A stretch of 64,000 nucleotides of DNA from positions 1,054,001 through 1,118,000 of the forward strand of contig NZ_CP066362.1 of assembly GCF_030323865.1 (NCBI RefSeq), written 5' to 3'. A program made the position numbers and the translations under genes. The notes beneath the pieces were generated by a model. That model made no database searches. It was not told the DNA's origin and saw nothing but the letters and a program-made list of their open reading frames with translations. Shown piece by piece: positions 1 to 7,532 of the stretch (position 1 is the stretch's first letter; the number at the start of each line of letters is the position of its first letter). This DNA is from Pseudarthrobacter defluvii. Its GTDB lineage: Bacteria > Actinomycetota > Actinomycetes > Actinomycetales > Micrococcaceae.

Positions 1-79
1 TCCGAGACGAATCAGCAGCTTCTAGCGCCGCCCGAGCCGAGGCTTCCCGAGCCTTCTCATTCGTGCTCATTTCCGCCAT
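1..79 (-). CDS. Partial CDS running off the left edge (N-terminus only)
   Basis: From an ATG at 79 the minus strand stays open to the window edge for 26 codons. The translated start is rich in Ala, Glu and Arg (MAEMSTNEKAREASARAALE), which looks helical. A GGGAGGGG ribosome binding site sits about 9 bases upstream of this ATG; a second in-frame ATG lies at 70. It would be transcribed divergently from the OGG-fold gene. Too little is visible to assign a family, and chance openness cannot be ruled out. Confidence 0.35.
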   Translation of the reverse strand, partial: MAEMSTNEKAREASARAALEAADSSR

Positions 80-274
80 TCGTACTTACCCCTCCCATAG
101 GCACTCATTCCCAACGCGCCCTGTTTCGGTGCCATCGAATTCTCAGTCTTTCCCAGCTCTCTAAATTCCGCTTGGGTAGTTAGCACTCGAAAACTGGAAT
201 AGTCGCTACCCGGAACGGAAGGAAGATACTCAGGTTTCCTCCCTCGGCTTTTCAAATCGTTTAGGGTGACCGGT

Positions 275-1012
275 ATGAGCGAATTCAACCCGTATGTCCC
301 GCCACCTGAAGCCTTGCGGGTATGGATAGGGCAGCACCCCCGCGTGGAGGCGATCGATAACCACGGTTTCGACTTGAAGCTTGACTGGTGGAACAGCCGG
401 ATTCCGGAATCCCAGGGCGCCCCCGTGACAGGCCGTTCAGGCGAAACGGGGCAAGGCTTCATCAGTCGAGGTCACATTTTCGCCCTTGCCGAGACCGCGC
501 GAGACGACGAGTCGGGGATTGGCGCCGTCCGGTTGTTCTGGCACGCGCTGGCATGGGGGACTGGAAGCAGTCATCGAAACTCTCCGCGGCGGATAGAGTC
601 CGTCTTAGGAAACGATGATGTGCGGTTGTTGCTCCGAGGGGCGGCAGGGTTGTCCGTGACGGACCCGCGCGGCGCATTCCTGCTTCTGAAGCCAGGACGT
701 AATGCGATAAGTTCTCTGGGGCCCAACTTTTTTACCAAGTTCCTCTATTTCGCAGGTGGTGGTGCTTTAGGGCACTCGTGCCTTATCGTCGACAACCGAG
801 TGCTTCGCAGCCTGCACCGGGAAACAGGGCGACCGCTGCTGGACCCGAACCAGCCGACGAACTACGGCCCCGCCGTCTACGAGGACGCCCTCCTTGTAAT
901 GAAAGCTTGGGCAAAAGAATTGTCCCAATCAGGGCGGATTGTGGGAGCAGACGAAGTAGAGCGCTGGGCATTCGCCACCGGGAGAAGGCCTTCACGGACA
1001 GGGATCGTTTGA
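275..1012 (+). CDS. OGG-fold (8-oxoguanine glycosylase-like) protein, defence-associated
   Basis: Predicted 245-residue cytosolic protein. Its central motif, SSLGPNFFTKFLYFAGG, followed about 15 residues later by LIVDNRVL, resembles the helix-hairpin-helix and following Asp-containing segment of the OGG-fold glycosylase family, in which that Asp is the catalytic position. A DNA-binding or base-excision role is therefore likely but unproven; I see no other domain. The ATG at 275 is preferred because AGGGTGA lies 5 bases upstream; a GTG at 266 would add three residues. It sits 57 bases before a modification-dependent HNH endonuclease on the same strand, so the two probably form a small defence operon. 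Codon use is less GC-biased than in the metabolic genes further right, which fits horizontal acquisition. The family assignment is from memory of motifs, not a search. Confidence 0.6.
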   Translation: MSEFNPYVPPPEALRVWIGQHPRVEAIDNHGFDLKLDWWNSRIPESQGAPVTGRSGETGQGFISRGHIFALAETARDDESGIGAVRLFWHALAWGTGSSHRNSPRRIESVLGNDDVRLLLRGAAGLSVTDPRGAFLLLKPGRNAISSLGPNFFTKFLYFAGGGALGHSCLIVDNRVLRSLHRETGRPLLDPNQPTNYGPAVYEDALLVMKAWAKELSQSGRIVGADEVERWAFATGRRPSRTGIV

Positions 1013-1069
1013 CGTGGCTGCACGATCAAAATACTTCCGCCACATATCGTCTTTGCAAGGACTTGCCGA

Positions 1070-2143
1070 ATGGCGTTAAAAGACCTTAACGATCGCCGGG
1101 CAGTACTGCGTGCACTCGAGGAGTACGACAAGCTTGGACGGGTCGACTTCCTGCGAACCTACGGGTTCGGAACTGCTGATGAGTATGTTCTGGCCAATGA
1201 GGGGCGGTACTACGACTCGAAGGCCATTGCAGGCGTCGCCCACCTTTTTCAGACCGGGCAACTGTTGCCCAACTCGGAGTTTCAGGGCGGTTTGCGAGGC
1301 GCCGTTCCCCGTCTCAGGGCGATGCGTTTCGAGGTTGTTTCCCAGCGGCGGGGCTCGTTTGTCCTCTTATGGAATCCAACCATGTGGCAATGGGCCGAAG
1401 AGCGACGGCTCGTTATCCAGCAGCAAATTTTGGAAGGCGGAACGGGCTCTGAGCCCTGGTCCACGGGAAGCCGCAAGACAGACATTTCGAAGGGTGACCG
1501 CATTTTCCTGTTCCTCGTCGGCCAAAAGGAGCGCGGGCTCGTAGCATCGGGGCACGCGGCCAGCAACATCTACCTTGATACACACTGGGCGGCCGATCAC
1601 CCGGAACCGGGACCTCATATCTCGGTGGCCTGGGACAGGCTAGTTGACGCGCCTGAAGTCCTTCCATGGGAGATCGTCGAGCGAAACGTCCCAGGTTTTC
1701 CGAACCAATACCAAGGAGGCGGTGCACGGCTGGACGGACTTCAAACCCTCACTCTCAACGCGCTGTGGCAAGAACACATCAACCGAGTTTCACTTGCCGC
1801 ATTAGGCGATCCAACACGCCCGGAAGTTGTAGCCAGTTACTCCTACGCGATCGTAAGGCGCCGCAACCACCAACAGCAATTCCGCACCCTGCTGCTGGCC
1901 GCCTACGAACCCAAGTGCGCCGTGTGCGGTTTCGACCAAGTAGAAATCCTCGAAGCCGCGCATGTCATCCCGGATAGCCAAGGGGGACCGTCATCTGTAG
2001 AGAACGGGCGCCTCCTGTGCCCGAACCATCACAGGGCCCATGACGCAGGACTCTTTCGGTTCCAGGGCGATCTGCCGATGTGGGCGGAGGCAGCGTCGGA
2101 ATTTTTGGCGCCGGAGCGGCCTCAAGACAGGAATTCATCGTAG
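1070..2143 (+). CDS. Modification-dependent (type IV) HNH restriction endonuclease, head + EVE-like + HNH
   Basis: Predicted 357-residue nuclease. Residues 1-60 (DLNDRRAVLRALEEYDKLG, then YYDSKAIAGVAH) match the N-terminal head domain seen in ScoMcrA-type enzymes. Residues about 97-240 (LLWNPTMWQW, KGDRIFLFLVG, GLVASGHA) look like an EVE/PUA-type modified-base reader. Residues 283-325 are a zinc-ribbon HNH nuclease: CAVC (C283, C286), AAHVIP (H298), N312, C317, then H320-H321. Enzymes with EVE-HNH or SRA-HNH architecture cut DNA carrying modified cytosines. The ATG at 1070 has AAGGA 8 bases upstream. It follows the OGG-fold gene and appears to be the last gene of the accessory patch. No methyltransferase is visible, as expected for type IV restriction. 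Confidence 0.8.
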   Translation: MALKDLNDRRAVLRALEEYDKLGRVDFLRTYGFGTADEYVLANEGRYYDSKAIAGVAHLFQTGQLLPNSEFQGGLRGAVPRLRAMRFEVVSQRRGSFVLLWNPTMWQWAEERRLVIQQQILEGGTGSEPWSTGSRKTDISKGDRIFLFLVGQKERGLVASGHAASNIYLDTHWAADHPEPGPHISVAWDRLVDAPEVLPWEIVERNVPGFPNQYQGGGARLDGLQTLTLNALWQEHINRVSLAALGDPTRPEVVASYSYAIVRRRNHQQQFRTLLLAAYEPKCAVCGFDQVEILEAAHVIPDSQGGPSSVENGRLLCPNHHRAHDAGLFRFQGDLPMWAEAASEFLAPERPQDRNSS

Positions 2144-2319
2144 AAGAGGAACGGTTCGGGAGATACGGGACTGCTACTTCAATATGGATGTCAACAACGT
2201 CACGCCGGCCGGCATGGAAGCAAATGCTGGAAGGGGCTAGGTCAGCCGGTCCGGCCACCCTGGGGGTGACTCGTTGTTGTGGCCCGCGAACGCTTCCGAT
2301 GTGTGCCTAGGCGCTCTAC

Positions 2320-2363
2320 GGTGTCCTCATGGCTCGTGTGACACCGCAGAAGATGACACTGGC
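2320..2363. repeat. Possible mobile-element end at the island junction
   Basis: The remnant GNAT gene reading leftwards from 2622 stops matching its family at about 2364. Just beyond lies a segment with a GGTGTC...GACACC inverted repeat (2320..2345) followed by AGAAGATGACACTGGCC. Short TGTCA/GTGTC repeats of this kind are common at insertion-sequence ends, but no transposase or second end is seen here, so this is only a suggestion. Confidence 0.2.
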
Positions 2364-2364
2364 C

Positions 2365-2622
2365 CCGGAACTCCGGCTCCCCGTCCTGCGCGATCTCGCT
2401 GTAAGGCTAGCCTGCGAAGGTCAGCGTTACCGCCGCCACCACCTTCGCGGCCACCTCCGCCACCCACACCTGCGCGTGCTCGGCGCGGTGCTCGACGTCC
2501 TCCAGCACACTTATGTACGGATGGTCGGCGGCGAAGTGCCCCGCCCGGACGTAGGCGTCGCGGGTGATGCGCCGGACTTCAGGAAAGTCCCTCGGCACCG
2601 CCCGCCGAAACACAACACTCAC
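2365..2622 (-). pseudogene. GNAT acetyltransferase, nonsense mutation and 3' truncation
   Basis: The reading frame starts at a GTG (2622) overlapping the ribokinase stop by 4 bases. It encodes the N-terminal half of a Gcn5-related acetyltransferase: VVFRRAVPRDFPEVRRITRDAY, then VWVAEVAAKVVAAVTLTFAG. A TAG stands at 2407..2409. Read through it, the frame continues with the expected family sequence PYSEIAQDGEPEFR down to 2365, then loses all resemblance just before the acetyl-CoA binding motif would begin. So there are two lesions: an in-frame stop (one base from CAG, Gln) and loss of the C-terminal half at a sequence junction. A functional product is very unlikely. It was probably co-transcribed behind ribokinase. 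Confidence 0.7.
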
Positions 2623-3488
2623 GAGGAAGCGCCCGAAGCGGCGGCAGTCCGCTCCACATAGTGGCCCAGCTGTGCCAAATCCGGCTGCGAGGACGGGTCG
2701 CCCACGGCATCAGCACCCACGGCATTGGCCACCGCCAGCGCCCGCGTGTAGTCCAGCCCGCTCCGCAGCGCCAGGACCAGCGCGGCGCAGAACGCGTCGC
2801 CGGCGCCCACGGTGTTCGCCACGGGCACCGCAACAGACGGCGCCTCGGCCACCTTCCGTCCGTGCTCGAACATCACGGAGCCGTCCTTGCCGTACGTCAC
2901 CGCCACCAGCTTTGCCTCAGTGAGTGCCGGGATCAGGGCGTATTCGCTCTCGTTGACGATCACCAGGTCGCACCGCTCGAGCAGCTCCGCCGGCAGGTCC
3001 ATGGCCGGTGCCGCGTTCAGCACAAAGAACCCGGCCGCCTTCCGGGCGGCCTCCAGCACCACGGCAAGGCCCACCTCGAGCTGGCACAGCACCGTCTCCT
3101 CCGGGCCGAACTCCACCCCGTCCAGCGACAGGTGCGAGTTGGCGCCCGGGCACACGACGATCTGGTTCTCGCCGTCGCGGTCCACCACGATCAGCGCCGT
3201 CCCGGTCGGCTGGGGGAGGGCTGCAACGTCGGAGGTGTCCACGCCGGCGGCAGCCAAAGCGTCCAGCATCCGCTGCCCGGACGCGTCCTTGCCGACGGCG
3301 CCGACCATCCGCGCACTGCCGCCCAAGCGCGCCGCGGCCGCGGCCTGGTTGGCGCCCTTGCCGCCGGGCTGCTCGGACAGGGCGGCGCCGCCGATGGTTT
3401 CGCCCGCCGTCGGAAGCCGCTCGGCGGTGGCGATCAGGTCCAGGTTGATGCTGCCGACCACGGTGACGGCAGGACGTGTTGTGTTCAT
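2619..3488 (-). CDS. rbsK: Ribokinase (PfkB family)
   Basis: Predicted to phosphorylate D-ribose with ATP to ribose 5-phosphate in the cytosol. The 289-residue length is normal for the family. VVGSINLDLI opens the sugar kinase fold, the N-terminal PfkB signature GGKGANQAAAAARLG is at residues 42-56, and the C-terminal signature NTVGAGDAF at 225-233 contains the catalytic base D231. It is divergent from an MFS carrier gene 45 bases away and close to a nucleoside hydrolase, so it likely consumes ribose released from nucleosides. The broken GNAT gene overlaps its stop by 4 bases. Closely related PfkB kinases act on other sugars, so the substrate rests on family and context. Confidence 0.88.
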   Translation of the reverse strand: MNTTRPAVTVVGSINLDLIATAERLPTAGETIGGAALSEQPGGKGANQAAAAARLGGSARMVGAVGKDASGQRMLDALAAAGVDTSDVAALPQPTGTALIVVDRDGENQIVVCPGANSHLSLDGVEFGPEETVLCQLEVGLAVVLEAARKAAGFFVLNAAPAMDLPAELLERCDLVIVNESEYALIPALTEAKLVAVTYGKDGSVMFEHGRKVAEAPSVAVPVANTVGAGDAFCAALVLALRSGLDYTRALAVANAVGADAVGDPSSQPDLAQLGHYVERTAAASGASS

Positions 3489-3533
3489 GGGAGCCGAAGA
3501 CGATCCCCTTCTGCTCGAACAAAGGAGTTTGAT

Positions 3534-4978
3534 GTGAATACCCCGACCCCCGCCGCAGCCGCGCCTCCCGCGGAAGGAGGCGCCGCCGTCGTACTTCCCG
3601 ACGACGACGCAACCAGGCTCTCCGGCCGACGCGCCGCCCTGCTGATCTCCACCCTGCTGCTGGGCGTGCTGTCCTTCCAGCTGAACGCCAGCATGGTCAC
3701 CCCCGCGCTGCCGCAGATCGCCGCGAGCTTCGGCGAAAGCGCGGACAGCGCCGCCCCCGTCCAGTCCATGTTCTTCCTGGCGGCGCCATCGCCGGGCCCG
3801 TGATCGGCCGGTGGAGCGACTTCATCGGCCGCCGCGCCGCGCTGCTGCTGGTCCTGGGCATCATGGGCGCCGGCACCATCATCTGCATCGCCGCGCCCAC
3901 CCTGCCGCTGCTGGTCACCGGCCGATTCCTGCAGGGCGTCTCCAGCGCCGTGTTCGCGCTCGCCTACATCGTGCTCAGCGAGAACCTGCAGGCCAAGGTC
4001 TTCGGCACCTCCGTGGGCATCATCGCGGCCATCAACGGGGGAGTGGGCGGCGTGGACGGCTACGTGGGCGGGCTCTTGGCCGAGACCCTCGGCTTCCGAT
4101 CCATCTTCGTCGTCGTGCTTGTCCTCACCGCCATCGCGGCTTTCTGCATTTTCCGTTTGGTGCCCGCCGGACGTCCTGCTGGGGTGCGCGGCGCCATGGA
4201 CTGGTGGGGCGCCGGCTCCCTCTCGCTGTTCCTGGTGTTCCTGACCTACTTCGTGTCCGACGGTTCGGCCGCCGGCTGGACCTCGCCCACCGCCCTGGCA
4301 CTGCTGGCCGGCACCGTGTTGTCTTTTGCGGGATTCTGGTTCATCGAGAAGCGCCGCAGCCACCCGCTCATCGCCGTGCACCACCTGCGCTCGCGCCAGG
4401 TGTGGCCGGTCATCGCCACCACCGTCCTCACCCTGGCCGGCATCTTCGCGGTCATCAACTTCACCGTGGTGCTGCTGAGCCAGGATAACGACGGCGGCTT
4501 CGGGCTTTCCGCCTCCATCTCGGCTTTGCTGTTCCTCACCCCCGCCGCGCTGATCGGTGTCTTCGCCGCGCCGTTGGCCGGGTGGCTGGCGGACCGGCGC
4601 GGGTGGGTGCGTACGTTGCGGCTGGGGACGTCCTTGAGCCTGGTGTGTGCTGTGGTGGCTGCCGTGTTTTCCACTTCGCCTGTTGCCGTGTTTGTCGCCG
4701 TTGCGTGCCTGGGGATCTTCTACAACGGCTTCTTCCTGACCGCCATCAACCGGCTCTCGGTGCTGCTCTCGCCCAAGGAAGCCCCGGCTGCCTTGCCCGG
4801 CATCAACGGTGCGTCGTTCGGGATCGGGGCGAGCCTCGGCGTCGTGCTCGTGGCGCCGTTCGCGGCCCAGGCCACGGCCGCCGGGTACGCCACCGCCCTC
4901 TGGATCTCGGTGGGCATCACCGCCGCCGCGTTCATCGTCAGCCTCTTCGTCGCCGCCCCCAAGGGCGAGACGGTCTAA
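3534..4978 (+). pseudogene. MFS transporter (probable nucleoside carrier), single-base frameshift
   Basis: The gene starts at GTG 3534 behind AAAGGAG. Its first 89 residues include LISTLLLGVLSFQLNASMV (first membrane helix) and then frame-shift: after SMFFLA the frame reads APSPGP and stops at 3801..3803. The neighbouring frame carries on with GPVIGRWSDFIGRRAALLL, the conserved MFS loop motif, to 4978. Restoring one G in the run at about 3778..3782 (CTGGCGGCGCC) gives the expected GGAIAGPVIGRW. The whole would be a 12-14 helix carrier of about 480 residues. Lying between ribokinase and nucleoside hydrolase, it probably imports nucleosides or ribose. Both halves are otherwise intact, so this is a recent mutation or a sequencing error. 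Confidence 0.8.
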
Positions 4979-5007
4979 CCCCTCTATCTGTTGCGAAGGA
5001 ACCTATT

Positions 5008-6015
5008 GTGACTGCCCCCGTTTACCTCGACTGCGACACCGGCATCGACGACGCCCTCGCACTGGCCTACCTGCTCGCCTCACCTCTTGCGTCCGTAGTG
5101 GGCATCGGGACTGTGAGCGGGAACGTCAGTGCCGCCGTCGGAGCCCGGAACACCCTGGACCTTTTGGAGTTGGCCGCGGCGGCTTCAGTGCCGGTGTCCG
5201 TTGGTGCGCATGATCCTCTGGTTGGCTCGTTTCACGGAGGGGCGCCCTGGGTGCACGGGTCGAATGGGATAGGCGAGGTTTCGCTTTCTCCTGCTGCGGC
5301 TTCCCTTGCCGCCGAGTCCGCGGCGGAGATGCTGGTGCGGCTGGCGCGTTTGTACTCGGGTGCTTTGCGGGTGGTGGCGATCGGGCCGCTGACCAACATT
5401 GCCGAGGCGTTGCGGCTGGAGCCCGCGTTGCCGTCATTGGTGGAGTCGGTGACCGTGATGGGCGGCGCCGCGCTGGCGCCGGGGAACATCACGCCCGTGG
5501 CCGAGGCGAACATCTGGCACGACCCCGAGGCCGCCGCCCTGGTGCTCGCCGCCGACTGGGACGTGACCCTGGTGCCACTGGACGTGACCATGGCGTCTGT
5601 TTTGGAGGAGCACCACCGGCAGGCGCTGCTTTCTTCTGCCGGGGCGGTGCCGCGGGCGCTGGGGGAGATGCTGGGCTACTACTTCCAGTTCTACGAGGGC
5701 ATCTACGGCCGGCCCTGCTCCGCCATGCACGACCCGCTGGCCGCGGCGCTCGCTGTTGGCGCTGTGAAGCAGGCTCTGGCGCCGGTGGTGCGTGCCGCCG
5801 TCGACACCTCCGACGGCCCCGGCCGCGGGCAGACCGTGTGCGACATGCGCGGCCTGTACGCGGGGTACCCTCCGGTATCCGGGGCAAGGTGCCGGGTGGT
5901 GCTCGCGCTGGAAGAGGACTTCGCCCCGCACCTGGTGGAGACGCTGCTGAGGCACTTTGAACGCACGACGGCGGTGATTGAGCCTGGCGAACCCGAGCCT
6001 GCACTCGCTGGCTGA
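5008..6015 (+). CDS. Inosine/uridine-preferring nucleoside hydrolase
   Basis: Predicted to hydrolyse the N-glycosidic bond of ribonucleosides to free base and ribose. The N-terminal DCDTGIDD motif (D8, D10, D14, D15) is the Ca2+ and ribose-binding signature of the IUNH family; VMGGA and NIWHDPEAA are also typical. At 335 residues it is full length. The GTG at 5008 is chosen because GAAGGA lies 7 bases upstream; the open frame extends further left only as a shadow over the MFS gene. It follows the MFS gene by 29 bases on the same strand, so the pair is probably an operon feeding the divergent ribokinase. Confidence 0.9.
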   Translation: MTAPVYLDCDTGIDDALALAYLLASPLASVVGIGTVSGNVSAAVGARNTLDLLELAAAASVPVSVGAHDPLVGSFHGGAPWVHGSNGIGEVSLSPAAASLAAESAAEMLVRLARLYSGALRVVAIGPLTNIAEALRLEPALPSLVESVTVMGGAALAPGNITPVAEANIWHDPEAAALVLAADWDVTLVPLDVTMASVLEEHHRQALLSSAGAVPRALGEMLGYYFQFYEGIYGRPCSAMHDPLAAALAVGAVKQALAPVVRAAVDTSDGPGRGQTVCDMRGLYAGYPPVSGARCRVVLALEEDFAPHLVETLLRHFERTTAVIEPGEPEPALAG

Positions 6016-6030
6016 GCCTTGGCCCACGCA

Positions 6031-6777
6031 TCAGGCCCCGAGCCGGTCCGCCAATTCACTGATGCTTGACGCCACCAGGTCCCAGTCACCTTCCGGGGCC
6101 AGGTCGGCCACCTGGCCGGGGCCGTGTTCCGTGGGGCGGGCGATGAACGCCGTGGCCAGTCCGGCTTCGCGCGCCGCCCGCAGGTCATTGTTATGCGCCG
6201 CGGCGAGCATCACCTCGCCGGGGTGGAGGTCCAGGAGTTCAGCCGTGCGGAGGTAGGCCTCGGGCAGCGGTTTGTAGGTCCCCGTCATGTCCGACCCGAT
6301 GATCACATCCCACGGCAGGCCGGCGTTCCTGGCCATGTCCAGCAACAGTGAGGTGTTGCCGTTGGACAGGGGGCCCACGATGTAGTGGCGGCGGATGGCT
6401 GCCAGGCCCTCTACGCTGTCCGGCCACGGCGGCAGCCGGTGCCAGGATTTGTTCAGCTCCTCCAGGCTCTCCCCGGGCAATCGGTCCGGATTGATGCCGT
6501 AGTGGCGGAGCGCCTCGTCCAGGTTTTCGCGGTGGAGGGTGTCCAGCTTGGTGAAGCTGCGCTGTCCGGAGCGGATGGCTTCCATGGCCGGCTGGTAGAG
6601 GGCCCGCCAGTGGTCGGCGAACGCCTCGGCGTCGAGCGTATGGCCGTGTGCTGCCGCGAAAGCTGCCACCTCCCTTGCCACACCGGTGCGCCAGTCCACC
6701 ACGGTCCCGAAGGTGTCGAAGAGGACGGCGCGCACCCGGCGTCCGGTTGAGGCTGAACGGTACGGCTGGAAAATCAT
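6031..6777 (-). CDS. HAD hydrolase, haloacid dehalogenase type II
   Basis: A 248-residue HAD-superfamily protein of the L-2-haloacid dehalogenase subfamily. The nucleophile motif VLFDTFGTVVDWR places Asp at residue 21. Motif II is PLSNGNTSLL (S138, N139), motif III has GTYKPLPEAY (K169), and VMLAAAHNNDLRAA near 190 is characteristic of the subfamily. The start has AGGAAGGA 7 bases upstream. The N-terminal 16 residues precede the fold. It converges with the nucleoside hydrolase (15 bases apart) and diverges from the flavin reductase (42 bases). The real substrate is uncertain, since many members with this motif set dephosphorylate small metabolites rather than dehalogenate. Confidence 0.82.
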   Translation of the reverse strand: MIFQPYRSASTGRRVRAVLFDTFGTVVDWRTGVAREVAAFAAAHGHTLDAEAFADHWRALYQPAMEAIRSGQRSFTKLDTLHRENLDEALRHYGINPDRLPGESLEELNKSWHRLPPWPDSVEGLAAIRRHYIVGPLSNGNTSLLLDMARNAGLPWDVIIGSDMTGTYKPLPEAYLRTAELLDLHPGEVMLAAAHNNDLRAAREAGLATAFIARPTEHGPGQVADLAPEGDWDLVASSISELADRLGA

Positions 6778-6819
6778 GTGCGTGTCCTTCCTGTCTGCGG
6801 CGCCGGTTAGTCTGGCAGC

Positions 6820-7440
6820 ATGCGAACTGATTTCAGTCCTTCAGCGACGTCCGCCCGTGATTTCTACCGGCTGCTCACCGCTGTGGTGGTGCCCCGGCCC
6901 ATCGCGTGGGTTTCGAGTGTCTCCCCGGAAGGCATCGACAACGTGGCCCCGCACTCCTTCTTCACCGTAGCCTCAACCAATCCGCCCATCGTGCAGTTCA
7001 CGTCGGTGGGGGAGAAGGATTCGCTCCGCAACATCACCGCGTCCGGCGAATTCGTGGTCAACCTGGCCCCCGCCGCACTCCTGGACGAGGTCAACGCCAC
7101 CGGCACCAACTTCCCGCCGGAGATCAGCGAGTTCGACGCCGCCGGCCTGACCCGGGAGCCGAGCCTCACCGTGGCCGCCCCCCGGGTCAAGGAATCACCG
7201 GCGGTGCTCGAATGCCGCCTCCACTCCGTGCTGCCGATAGGGGACTCCACCCTGGTTTTCGGCGAAGTCACCCATGCCGCCGTGAGCGAAGAAGTACTCG
7301 ATGGCAGTCACCCGCGCATCGACCTGCTGGAGCCCCTGTCCCGGCTGGGCCTGGACGAGTGGGGTACCCTCGGCGAAATCCAGGACCTCGGCCGGATCCG
7401 GCTGAAGGACTGGCCGGGCGACTTCCGGCCCAAGGACTAG
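6820..7440 (+). CDS. Flavin reductase-like, FMN-binding protein
   Basis: A 206-residue protein of the flavin reductase-like split-barrel family. Diagnostic segments are FYRLLTAVVVPRPIAWVSSVSPEGIDN (residues about 12-38), NVAPHSFFTVAST and EFVVNLAP. These form the FMN-binding barrel of proteins that reduce or bind FMN, often as partners of monooxygenases. No partner oxygenase is adjacent. It diverges from the HAD gene with only 42 bases between, so the two may share a promoter region. A strong hairpin follows the stop. Confidence 0.82.
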   Translation: MRTDFSPSATSARDFYRLLTAVVVPRPIAWVSSVSPEGIDNVAPHSFFTVASTNPPIVQFTSVGEKDSLRNITASGEFVVNLAPAALLDEVNATGTNFPPEISEFDAAGLTREPSLTVAAPRVKESPAVLECRLHSVLPIGDSTLVFGEVTHAAVSEEVLDGSHPRIDLLEPLSRLGLDEWGTLGEIQDLGRIRLKDWPGDFRPKD

Positions 7441-7474
7441 GGCCGGCCGGCCGCGCTGCCCGTGCAAAGGGAAA

Positions 7475-7520
7475 GACAAAGGAAAAGGGACGCCCGGCGA
7501 GGACGTCCCTTTCCCTTGTC
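7475..7520. terminator. Bidirectional terminator hairpin between convergent genes
   Basis: Near-perfect inverted repeat: GACAAAGGAAAAGGGACG pairs with CGTCCCTTTCCCTTGTC across an 11-base loop. It lies between the stop codons of the flavin reductase-like gene and the MatC-like carrier gene, which converge here. Confidence 0.75.
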
Positions 7521-7532
7521 CGCCCGGGGCTC

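Noticed and set aside
2144..2364. Small RNA or tRNA gene in the gap after the HNH nuclease
   Set aside because: No cloverleaf or anticodon arm could be found; only the weak GGTGTC inverted repeat is present.
2661..3533. Plus-strand open frame leading into the MFS gene
   Set aside because: It lies opposite ribokinase. Only the part from GTG 3534, behind AAAGGAG, has MFS character.
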